Part shown: piece after piece, positions 1 through 7,129 of the stretch
How positions within the stretch are numbered: the stretch's first letter is position 1
Layout of the letters: the number at the start of each line of letters is the position of its first letter
Assembly (NCBI RefSeq): GCF_047730085.1
Contig: NZ_CP159830.1
Coordinates: 310,001-374,000 of the forward strand
Source: Njordibacter sp937773555
Lineage (GTDB): Bacteria; Pseudomonadota; Gammaproteobacteria; Pseudomonadales; Balneatricaceae
Length of the DNA stretch: 64,000 nucleotides
Direction of reading: 5' to 3'
The notes under the pieces: model-generated
Database searches by the model: none
What the model was told of the DNA's origin: nothing
The model's input: the letters and a program-made list of their open reading frames with translations, nothing else
Made by a program: the position numbers and the translations under genes

Positions 1-64
1 CTTCAAGAGTAATAGTTTGCTCTAATGGCAGTGGCTGCAGAAGATGTAGGCGAGGGATACGCAT
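1..64 (-). CDS. rsmE: 16S rRNA m3U1498 methyltransferase RsmE, N-terminal fragment
   Basis: Partial gene running off the left edge of the window. The minus strand reads ATG then MRIPRLHLLQPLPLEQTITL, the usual opening of RsmE proteins (MRIPR followed by a short strand ending before the first helix). RsmE methylates N3 of U1498 in the 30S decoding region using SAM. The ATG lies three bases after the metK stop codon, so the two are probably co-transcribed; metK and rsmE are near neighbours in E. coli too. Only 21 codons are visible, so the identification rests on the N-terminal motif plus position. Confidence 0.6.
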   Translation of the reverse strand, partial: MRIPRLHLLQPLPLEQTITLE

Positions 65-67
65 GGC

Positions 68-1237
68 CTATAAGCCAGCTGCTTTGCGCAAAATTTCTGC
101 CTTGTCTGTGTATTCCCAAGTGAAGTTGGGGTTATCACGGCCAAAGTGACCATAGGCTGCAGTATCGCGGTAAATAGGCCGCTTCAAATCTAACATTTCA
201 ACCAAACCACCAGCATTAAGGTTAAAGTGCTCACGCACTAAATGTTCAATTTTAGCGTCACTTATACAGCCACTGCCGAAGGTGTTTAAGCTAATAGAGG
301 TAGGTTCTGCCACACCGATAGCGTAGGAAATTTGAATTTCGCAACGCTCAGCTAAACCTGCTGCAACAATATTTTTAGCTACATAGCGCCCTGCATAGGC
401 TGCACTTCGGTCTACTTTGGATGGGTCTTTGCCAGAAAAAGCGCCGCCACCATGGCGAGCCATACCGCCATAGGTGTCAACAATAATCTTACGGCCAGTT
501 AAGCCACAGTCACCTACCGGGCCACCAATAACAAAGTTACCTGTTGGGTTGATGTGGTATTGAGTTTCATCTGTGAGCCAATGAGCAGGAATTACAGGGC
601 GAATAATGTGTTCCATCACAGCAACCCGAAGGCTCTGTAAGTCTATATCGGCGCTATGCTGGGTGGATAGCACCACAGCATCTATCGATAGAGGTTTACC
701 ATCACTACCATAACGGAAAGTGAGCTGACTCTTAGCGTCTGGACGCAACCAAGGCAAGGTACCATCTTTGCGCACCTTAGCCTGTTGTTGCATTAAACGA
801 TGAGCATAATGAATGGGCGCAGGCATTAGGCTCTCGGTCTCATTGCTGGCATAGCCAAACATCAGACCTTGGTCGCCAGCGCCCTGTTCTTTGTTGCTGT
901 CTGCGCTTTCATCAACCCCCATAGCAATGTCGGAAGACTGCTTACCAATAGCGTTTAAAATGGCACAAGATGCACCATCAAAACCCATTTCTGAAGAAGT
1001 GTAGCCAATGTCTTTTATAACTTCGCGTACTAAAACTTCAATGTCTACCCAAGAGTTAGTGCGCACTTCACCCGCCACTAAAACCAATCCAGTTTTAATA
1101 AGGGTTTCTACAGCAACCCGAGAGTCTGGATCTTTTTCCAGCATGGCATCAAGGATAGCATCAGAAATTTGATCAGCGATTTTATCAGGGTGCCCTTCGG
1201 ACACTGATTCGGAGGTAAATAGAGTGTATTGGTTCAT
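68..1237 (-). CDS. metK: S-adenosylmethionine synthetase
   Basis: Makes SAM from methionine and ATP in the cytoplasm. The protein shows the MetK signatures: an N-terminal TSESVSEGHPDKIADQ segment (ATP and methionine site), GAGDQGLMFGYA around residue 120, and GGGAFSGKDPSKVDRSAAY near residue 265. At 389 residues it has normal family length. The first in-frame ATG (1243) sits only one base after the GAGG Shine-Dalgarno, whereas the second ATG (1237) is seven bases away and gives the standard MNQYTLF start, so I chose 1237. It is followed immediately by rsmE. Divergent genes lie more than 450 bases upstream. Confidence 0.97.
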   Translation of the reverse strand: MNQYTLFTSESVSEGHPDKIADQISDAILDAMLEKDPDSRVAVETLIKTGLVLVAGEVRTNSWVDIEVLVREVIKDIGYTSSEMGFDGASCAILNAIGKQSSDIAMGVDESADSNKEQGAGDQGLMFGYASNETESLMPAPIHYAHRLMQQQAKVRKDGTLPWLRPDAKSQLTFRYGSDGKPLSIDAVVLSTQHSADIDLQSLRVAVMEHIIRPVIPAHWLTDETQYHINPTGNFVIGGPVGDCGLTGRKIIVDTYGGMARHGGGAFSGKDPSKVDRSAAYAGRYVAKNIVAAGLAERCEIQISYAIGVAEPTSISLNTFGSGCISDAKIEHLVREHFNLNAGGLVEMLDLKRPIYRDTAAYGHFGRDNPNFTWEYTDKAEILRKAAGL

Positions 1238-1304
1238 AACCATGCCTCGTAATTGAATACTAATCGACGCTTTACGGACATCGTTAGCAGTGACTTAATT
1301 ACCA

Positions 1305-1368
1305 GCCTAGAACATAGTTCTGGCGAGTGCCTGTGGCTTTGCGTGAAATGCTCAGCGTAGTCATTATA
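1305..1368 (-). promoter_or_regulatory. metK leader: candidate -10 box and hairpin
   Basis: On the minus strand a TATAAT hexamer lies at 1368-1363; no good -35 is visible. Downstream of it, at 1324-1305, is a near-perfect palindrome GCCAGAACTATGTTCTAGGC (stem AGAAC/GTTCT extended by GCC/GGC with one bulged A). It would fall in the 5-prime leader of metK. It does not match a MetJ box or any SAM riboswitch class I can recall. The rest of the 1244-1707 gap holds nothing else I recognise apart from a 12-bp AT-rich palindrome at 1416-1427. Confidence 0.3.
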
Positions 1369-1707
1369 GGCTATGGGCTGACTTATTGCATAGTTAATTG
1401 GAGTCAGTTTTGTGTAAACATATGTTTTGTGTATGCGGTACCTTCAATAGTTGCTGTAAGCGCTGGGTAGAGTGTTCAAAACATAATATCTAGGAAAAAT
1501 TGACTAGGTATTTTGATATCGTAAGGGCGAAACATCCTCCTAATCTGGCGTTACTTATCCATTGCTTAGTAATATTTTCTTGACCGCCCTAGAAATTTAT
1601 AAATAAACCTCTATACTTTTCACGGTGTTACGCTAAATCAATTAGCACTGAGCTATAAAATAATATGGCCATACCACTGGACCGTTGTTAGTAATAAGGA
1701 GCTATTC

Positions 1708-1983
1708 GTGCAAGATAAAAAATATTCTGCTTGGGCTGAAACAAGAGCCAAAGGCAGAAACCGGTATATTATTTTCAACGGGGTTCTACTCTATGGGGTG
1801 CCTATGTTTATTTTTTCGGTCTTCATCATCAATAGGCCTATTGAAGAAGGGTATTCAATCCTTAATATGGCGCAAAGTTTGGGCATTTGGCTCTTTGCTG
1901 GGTTAGTTATTGGTATAAATACGTGGTTCAACAATGAGCGCCAGTTTCGTAAGTTGGTTAAATCTGGCGAAGATGAAAGCTAG
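1708..1983 (+). CDS. small two-helix membrane protein, function unknown
   Basis: A 91-residue protein starting at GTG, preceded by AAGGAG with a six-base gap, which is a strong ribosome site. A basic N-terminus (KTRAKGR-like) is followed by two hydrophobic segments at about residues 22-42 and 55-72 and a charged tail rich in K, R, E and D. Helix placement suggests an inner-membrane hairpin with both ends in the cytoplasm by the positive-inside rule. I do not recognise the family with confidence. It is followed after 33 bases by the Dabb-domain gene on the same strand, so the two may form a small operon. Confidence 0.7.
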   Translation: MQDKKYSAWAETRAKGRNRYIIFNGVLLYGVPMFIFSVFIINRPIEEGYSILNMAQSLGIWLFAGLVIGINTWFNNERQFRKLVKSGEDES

Positions 1984-2016
1984 CGGCGTTAAAGGGCAAG
2001 TTTTTTGGGTAGCAAA

Positions 2017-2316
2017 ATGATTCGGCATATTTTACTGGTAAAGTTTAAGTCATCGGCATCATCTAAGGCCATTCAAGAAGTGCTTGAAGATTTTCAGGCT
2101 ATTGCTACTAAAATAGATGGAATTTGTGCAGTTGAATGGGGGAGAAACAACAGTGTAGAAAAGTTAAATGATGACTATTCTCACTGTATTCAAATGACAT
2201 TTACCAACGAACATTCTAGACAGAATTATTTACCTCACCCCGTGCATGATGCGTTAAAGAAAAAATTTAATACTGTTCTCGATAAAATTATCGTCTTTGA
2301 CTACACTATATCGTGA
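2017..2316 (+). CDS. Dabb (stress-responsive alpha-beta barrel) domain protein
   Basis: The 99-residue product begins MIRHILLVKFK, the typical first strand of the Dabb fold (dimeric alpha+beta barrel), and carries the matching YxHCIQMTFTNEHSRQ strand-helix and PHPVHDALKKKF segment with a conserved His. Members are small cytoplasmic dimers; most lack a known reaction. A TTG four codons upstream (2005) could also start the protein, but the domain begins at the ATG. The ribosome site is weak for both. It may be co-transcribed with the membrane protein upstream. Function unknown beyond the fold. Confidence 0.75.
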   Translation: MIRHILLVKFKSSASSKAIQEVLEDFQAIATKIDGICAVEWGRNNSVEKLNDDYSHCIQMTFTNEHSRQNYLPHPVHDALKKKFNTVLDKIIVFDYTIS

Positions 2317-2358
2317 GTTTATACCCATCGGCAAAAGTGTTAAATCAATATTGGGTGA

Positions 2359-2419
2359 GGTTACAGGACGATTATCCTAGTAACCTTGCGCTTTGGGCAC
2401 CAAGGCACGCTAGTTACTA
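2359..2419 (+). other. structured intergenic element with two competing hairpins
   Basis: GGTTAC (2359-2364) can pair with GTAACC (2380-2385), with AGGA/TCCT continuing the stem. Alternatively TAGTAAC (2378-2384) pairs with GTTACTA (2413-2419), enclosing GCG/CGC and CTTTGG/CCAAGG around a GCA loop. The two stems share bases and exclude each other. There is no T-tract after either, so it is not an obvious intrinsic terminator. It lies 157-217 bases upstream of the Kef antiporter start. It could be a leader RNA, a repeat element or a mere transcript end. Confidence 0.35.
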
Positions 2420-2575
2420 AAATGTCACTGCCAAAAACCAACCCTAGCAGGTAAATCCCCTAAACAGGCTGTACAAAACATTTTTTCAACATCCACTCAA
2501 CATAAATGATCTGCTCTTTGTAAGACCATAGGATGACCCTTTTTTTCATAAGTAACAAATTTAAGGAAACCTTAC

Positions 2576-4447
2576 ATGACAGACTTTCTTCTTTTGGCAT
2601 TTGTATTTTTAATTGCAGGGGTAGTGGCAGTTCCAATTGCATCTAGGCTTGGTCTTGGATCTGTTTTGGGGTATCTCATTGCAGGTATTGTAATTAGCCC
2701 ATTTTTAGCTTGGCTTCATGTGGATGTAATATCTATTCAGCATTTTGCTGAATTTGGTGTGGTGATGATGCTGTTTTTAGTTGGGTTAGAGCTAGAGCCC
2801 AAATTGCTCTGGTCCATGAGAGCTAAACTTTTAGGACTTGGTGGCGGACAGGTGCTGCTTACCACCTTAGCAGTAATGGCTATTGCCATGTACTTTGGTC
2901 TAGTTTGGTCCGTTGCCTTGGCGGTAGGCTTAGTAATGGCGTTGTCTTCTACGGCTATCGTTTTACAGACCTTGAGTGAAAAAGGCTTGATGAAAAGCGA
3001 TGGTGGGCAGTCTAGCTTCTCAGTGTTGTTGTTTCAGGATATTGCAGTAATTCCCATGTTAGCTTTGGTTCCTTTGCTTGCCCTGCCAGAGCTAACAGAG
3101 GCGCTGTCACACTCGGCAGCAGCTATAGAAGTCGAGCATGGTGGCGCATCGATGAGCCTTGTTGACGGGTTGCCTAGGTGGGGTGCTGCGTTGGTCACTT
3201 TGGGTGCAATAGCGACCGTCATCGTGGCAGGATCTTACCTAACTGGGCCCATTTTCCGCTTTATTGCAGTTGCACAATTACGAGAGCTGTTTGTTGCTAC
3301 TGCGTTGTTGATGGTGATTGGCATCGCATTACTTATGTCATTGGTCGGCCTCTCTCCTGCGTTGGGAACTTTTTTGGCGGGGGTAGTATTAGCCAACAGT
3401 GAATACCGACACGAGCTAGAAAGTGATATCGACCCCTTTAAAGGTTTGCTGCTCGGGCTATTTTTTATGACAGTTGGTGCAGGGATTAATTTTGGGTTAA
3501 TGTTTGATAATCTGTCTATTATCGTAGGGCTCACACTAGGGTTGATGGCGTTGAAAATAGCTGTGCTTTATGTGTTGGCTATTACTTTTAAATTGCATGG
3601 GACCGACAGGTGGTTATTCAGTTTAGGGCTTGCGCAAGCTGGTGAGTTTGGCTTCGTATTGTTATCTTTTACAGTTTCAAGTGCTGTTATTCCTGCTGAT
3701 TTAGCAGACCGTTTATTACTTATAGTGGCACTTTCAATGTTGCTCACCCCAGCGCTATTTATTCTCTATGATCGCATTATAGCGCCGCGCTTTTTGGCGT
3801 TAGATGAACGAGAAATGGACATAATAGAAGATAAAGGGGAGATCATTATTGCAGGTCATGGGCGAGTGGGTGGCATTGTTAGCCGTATACTTCGAGGTAG
3901 TGGCATGACCCCCACAGTAATGGATTTTAGTTCAAAGCAATTGGAAATGCTTAAAGCGTTGGATGTGCAAGCCTATTATGGCGATGCAACCCGCCCAGAT
4001 TTGCTGCACGCTGCAGGTATTGCCCAAGCAAAGCTGTTTGTAATCGCCATTGATGACAAAGAACAGATTACTGCGTTGGCTAAATATGTGCACCATCTCT
4101 ACCCAGATTTACACGTGGTTGCAAGGGCGGTTGATCGTAATCATGTTTATGACCTTTGGCATGTTGGGTGCAGGGACATTATACGGGATACCTATGATAG
4201 TTCACTGCGAATGGGGCGCTCTGCCATCGAAGCACTAGGCTATTCTCGTGATCAGGCACAGCGTATGACTGATGCCTTCGCCGATATAGATCGAAAAGGC
4301 ATGTTGTCAGTTGCTGAGCACTATGACCCCGCCATTCCCACCCTCGAGAACGAAGCCTACGTTGCCAGTATACGCGCACGCGCAAGCAGTTGGGAGGCAG
4401 AGCTAACTGCAAAAATGGAAGTCATTATGTCTGAAGTTAAAGTGTGA
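2576..4447 (+). CDS. Kef-type K+/H+ antiporter (CPA2) with C-terminal NAD-binding domain
   Basis: An inner-membrane monovalent cation:proton antiporter of 623 residues. The first ~390 residues form 12 or 13 hydrophobic segments and contain the Kef-family stretches LLFQDIAVIPMLAL and ESDIDPFKGLLLGLFFMTVG. A TrkA-N/RCK domain follows, with the dinucleotide-binding motif GHGRVGG at about residue 427 and an acidic residue 20 positions later (VMDFS). E. coli KefB and KefC use this layout and are gated by glutathione and its adducts; whether this one is cannot be told, as no KefF/KefG-like ancillary gene is adjacent. The ATG has an AAGGAAA ribosome site. The stop codon overlaps the MATE gene start. 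Confidence 0.9.
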   Translation: MTDFLLLAFVFLIAGVVAVPIASRLGLGSVLGYLIAGIVISPFLAWLHVDVISIQHFAEFGVVMMLFLVGLELEPKLLWSMRAKLLGLGGGQVLLTTLAVMAIAMYFGLVWSVALAVGLVMALSSTAIVLQTLSEKGLMKSDGGQSSFSVLLFQDIAVIPMLALVPLLALPELTEALSHSAAAIEVEHGGASMSLVDGLPRWGAALVTLGAIATVIVAGSYLTGPIFRFIAVAQLRELFVATALLMVIGIALLMSLVGLSPALGTFLAGVVLANSEYRHELESDIDPFKGLLLGLFFMTVGAGINFGLMFDNLSIIVGLTLGLMALKIAVLYVLAITFKLHGTDRWLFSLGLAQAGEFGFVLLSFTVSSAVIPADLADRLLLIVALSMLLTPALFILYDRIIAPRFLALDEREMDIIEDKGEIIIAGHGRVGGIVSRILRGSGMTPTVMDFSSKQLEMLKALDVQAYYGDATRPDLLHAAGIAQAKLFVIAIDDKEQITALAKYVHHLYPDLHVVARAVDRNHVYDLWHVGCRDIIRDTYDSSLRMGRSAIEALGYSRDQAQRMTDAFADIDRKGMLSVAEHYDPAIPTLENEAYVASIRARASSWEAELTAKMEVIMSEVKV

Positions 4448-5859
4448 GCCATAGCAAGGCTAGTCATCAAGCCAAGTTTGTTACGGGTGATTTAACCAAA
4501 CACATCATTACCATGTCGCTAACATCGGCTATTGGCTTTGTTGCTTTATTTGCTGTAGACCTAGCTGACATGTTGTTTATTTCCATGTTAGGAATTGACG
4601 AGCTAGCTGCAGCAATTGGCTTTGCCGGAACGATATTGTTTATGACCACCTCCATTAGCATTGGCGTGGCTATAGCTGGAGGCGCTCTGGTGGCTAAGTC
4701 GCTTGGGGAAAATAAGCCTGAAGTGGCTACAGAATTGTTAACGCACGTTTTGATTATAGGTGTGGTGTTCGCAGCTATTTTTGCGAGTGTTATTTACCTT
4801 AACCTCTATGGGTTAACAGCTTTAATTGGAGCCACGGGAAATACGCAAGAACTGGCGGTGTCCTACCTAAAAATACTCACACCAAGTATGCCCATTATGT
4901 TGGTGGGTATTGTTGCTTCTGCAGCCTTGCGCAGCCATGGTGCAGCGCGCTTATCTATGGTGGTGATCCTTGTTGCAGGAGTGGTGAATGCTATTTTGGA
5001 CCCTATTTTTATCTTTACATTAAAGATGGGTTTGGATGGTGCCGCTTGGGCTTCTGTGGTGTCCCGCATAGCTATGGCAGCAGCAGCTGTGTGGTATATT
5101 GTACGTCGCTATGAGGGGTTTTCTGGATTATCTTTTATGGCGATAAAACGAGACCTAAAGCCGATCGCTGCAATTGCAATCCCGGCCATGTTGGCCAATA
5201 TAGCAGCGCCAGTAGGTGGGGCTTACGTGATTAAAGTGGCTGCAGAATTTGGCGAATCTGCAGTGGCAGGTATGGCAATTATTGGCAGGGTTACGCCTGT
5301 TGCCTTTGCCTTAATCTTTGCGATGTCTGGTGCCATTGGACCTATTATTGGGCAGAATTTTGGTGCCCAGCAACACCGCCGAGTGAGGCAAGCGTTTAAC
5401 CGCAGTATGGTGCTTATTGTAATGTATGTTATTCCAGTTGTTGTGGTGTTGTATTTTTTGCGTGGCGCAATAGCTAACGTGTTTGATGCAAAGGGGATGG
5501 CGCGAGATTTAATTTTCTTATTTTGCGGACCATTGTCTTTGGCATGGATATTCAATGGGGTTATTTTTATTGCTAATGCAGCCTATAACAACTTGGGTCA
5601 TCCATTTTATTCAACTTGGATAAACTGGGGGCGTAATACCCTAGGCATCATACCTTTTGTTTATTTTGGTGCGCAATATTGGGGTGCGCAGGGTGTGCTT
5701 ATTGGTCAAATGGCTGGTGGTGTTTTTGTTGCCATTGTGTCATTTTTCTTAGCACAAGGTTTAATGAAAAAAGCTGCAAAAAATCAGATCTTAGATCCAG
5801 TTCAACCCAACTTTGGAACTCATCTAAGGTCCTTTAAAATTACGCATATGCGCCAATAA
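4444..5859 (+). CDS. MATE family efflux transporter
   Basis: A 471-residue integral membrane protein with about 12 hydrophobic segments in two homologous halves, as in multidrug and toxin extrusion exporters that swap cations or organic drugs for Na+ or H+. Recognisable parts are the first-helix region DLADMLFISMLG, the loop ALRSHGAARLSM and GPIIGQNFGAQQHRRVRQAF at the start of the second half. It starts at GTG within the GTGA that ends the Kef gene, a four-base overlap that implies translational coupling. The two transporters may share a role in ion or toxic-compound tolerance, but this is only inferred from the operon. Confidence 0.9.
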   Translation: MSHSKASHQAKFVTGDLTKHIITMSLTSAIGFVALFAVDLADMLFISMLGIDELAAAIGFAGTILFMTTSISIGVAIAGGALVAKSLGENKPEVATELLTHVLIIGVVFAAIFASVIYLNLYGLTALIGATGNTQELAVSYLKILTPSMPIMLVGIVASAALRSHGAARLSMVVILVAGVVNAILDPIFIFTLKMGLDGAAWASVVSRIAMAAAAVWYIVRRYEGFSGLSFMAIKRDLKPIAAIAIPAMLANIAAPVGGAYVIKVAAEFGESAVAGMAIIGRVTPVAFALIFAMSGAIGPIIGQNFGAQQHRRVRQAFNRSMVLIVMYVIPVVVVLYFLRGAIANVFDAKGMARDLIFLFCGPLSLAWIFNGVIFIANAAYNNLGHPFYSTWINWGRNTLGIIPFVYFGAQYWGAQGVLIGQMAGGVFVAIVSFFLAQGLMKKAAKNQILDPVQPNFGTHLRSFKITHMRQ

Positions 5860-5945
5860 CTTTGTGGCCTAAGCTACAATAATGTTTGTTCTTTGGCCTA
5901 ATTGCAGCGAGCCAGCATTGCTAGTCCCTACTAGGAGCGATAAAA

Positions 5946-6125
5946 CTGTGCGCACAAACTGATGAAAAAATACAAATTGATCTTTTTAGACAGCCATTAT
6001 TTATTCTTCAGTTAGAGTGGGTCAAGCTTGACCAAGCAACAATAGGCAGGCTAACTAGAATGGACGCTATGCGGGCGCAAAGTATGGCTATTGAAACAAT
6101 AGAAAGGTGTAAAGTAAGTGAATAA
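5946..6125 (+). pseudogene. TraR/DksA-family fragment lacking the zinc finger
   Basis: A reading frame open from 5925 to a TAA at 6123 encodes VKLDQATIGRLTRMDAMRAQ and then SMAIETIERCKVSE. This matches the coiled-coil segment of TraR/DksA-type RNA polymerase-binding proteins (consensus VxLDQxxVGRLSRMDAxQxQxMA). The family normally continues into a helix and a Cys4 zinc finger; here it stops just before, and the methyltransferase begins. No ATG or GTG opens the frame upstream; an AGGAG site at 5933-5937 is spaced for a CTG at 5946. An extra A in the A6 run at 5964 would instead join it to an ATG at 5962. Most likely a decayed gene, but a short expressed peptide overlapping the next GTG (6118) is possible. 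Confidence 0.5.
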
Positions 6126-6720
6126 AATGGCAGATCAAAAAACCATCGACGCCTATAACGGCCAAGTGAATACTTACTTAAAAATGGTCGACGAGCTAGG
6201 TGTGGATCCAATATTGCTGCGCTTTATCGACCGGCTTAAGGTTAATGACTATGTGTTGGATTTGGGTTGTGGCCCAGCCCTTGCTTCTGCGGCTATGCGC
6301 AGGAAAGGATTGCGCGTGGATCCTGTCGATGCTGCTAAAGCCATGGTGCAGTTGGCTAATGACAAGTTTGATATAGCTGCTCGGCAGGCACAATTTAGTG
6401 ATATTGATGCAACTAACACTTACCACGGAGTGTGGGCCAACTTTAGCTTATTACATGCTCAGCCCCAACACTTGGCAGCTATACTAATGGCGCTGCATAA
6501 GGCCCTGAGGCCAAAGGGCTTTTTGCACCTTGGCATGAAGCTTGGCCAAGGTTCAAAGCGGGATAAATATGATCGTTATTATGCTTATTACTCTCAAGCT
6601 GAATTAGAGCATTATCTTGAGAACGCGGGCTTTAGCATCGTGCATTCAGAATTGGGTGAAGCTTTGGGTATGGCAGGGGATATGGAGCCTTGGGTGGTGC
6701 TCACTGGTTCGGCTAAGTAA
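6118..6720 (+). CDS. class I SAM-dependent methyltransferase
   Basis: A 200-residue cytoplasmic protein with the Rossmann methyltransferase motifs: motif I VLDLGCGPALASAAM at about residue 43, an acidic VDPVDAAKAM strand after it, and motif III-like RPKGFLHLGMKLGQG. The closest general family is the methyltransf_11/25 type; the substrate is not predictable. The start could be GTG 6118, which overlaps the end of the upstream fragment and has AAAGGTG at good distance, or ATG 6127. It stands between metK and tkt, in a place where pseudomonads also carry a methyltransferase-containing gene, though that one is fused to an ArsR regulator. Confidence 0.8.
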   Translation: MNKMADQKTIDAYNGQVNTYLKMVDELGVDPILLRFIDRLKVNDYVLDLGCGPALASAAMRRKGLRVDPVDAAKAMVQLANDKFDIAARQAQFSDIDATNTYHGVWANFSLLHAQPQHLAAILMALHKALRPKGFLHLGMKLGQGSKRDKYDRYYAYYSQAELEHYLENAGFSIVHSELGEALGMAGDMEPWVVLTGSAK

Positions 6721-7068
6721 AACAGTATGTTGGATAACCCACATTGAATCAAAAACTTTAAATTATGGCATTTACAAGGGGGTGTTCATTGGTACTGAAC
6801 AGGCGTGCCTAATGGCATGGACAAAGTTAAAAAAAGCTACTCCCGTGTCACTATGACTTTTGCTAAAGCAGCATAATATGATGTATTTCCAAAAACGTTT
6901 GAAGCCATCTCCAAACGCTCTATTTTAACCTAGTCACAGCCTCAAGCCAGCGCTCTATTAGATGCTGTTACCAGTGAATAGAGTCTTGCTGGTTGATATC
7001 TGTGATAAATGCTGATTATTGCTACAAGAATCCCCTATGTGGATTGTGTATAAGGCTGGAGTAAGGGA

Positions 7069-7107
7069 AAATACACCCCATAGATTTGTTCCCGCTATAG
7101 TGTATTT
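7069..7107 (+). promoter_or_regulatory. inverted repeat and -10-like box upstream of tkt
   Basis: AAATACAC at 7069-7076 and GTGTATTT at 7100-7107 form a perfect 8-bp inverted repeat with a 23-base spacer, ending 22 bases before the tkt ATG. A TATAGT hexamer (7096-7101) overlaps the right arm. It could be an operator for the tkt-epd-pgk-fba run or a leader stem-loop. The remaining part of the 409-base gap (6721-7068) shows no convincing gene, repeat or RNA to me. Confidence 0.3.
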
Positions 7108-7129
7108 AACCTTTTAAAGGAAGTTTTTC

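Noticed and set aside
1416..1427. Perfect 12-bp palindrome AAACATATGTTT
   Set aside because: Short and AT-rich; could occur by chance and has no supporting context.
6617..6856. ORF running from the methyltransferase gene into the gap before tkt
   Set aside because: Mostly a shadow of the methyltransferase frame; the tail has no recognisable similarity or start.
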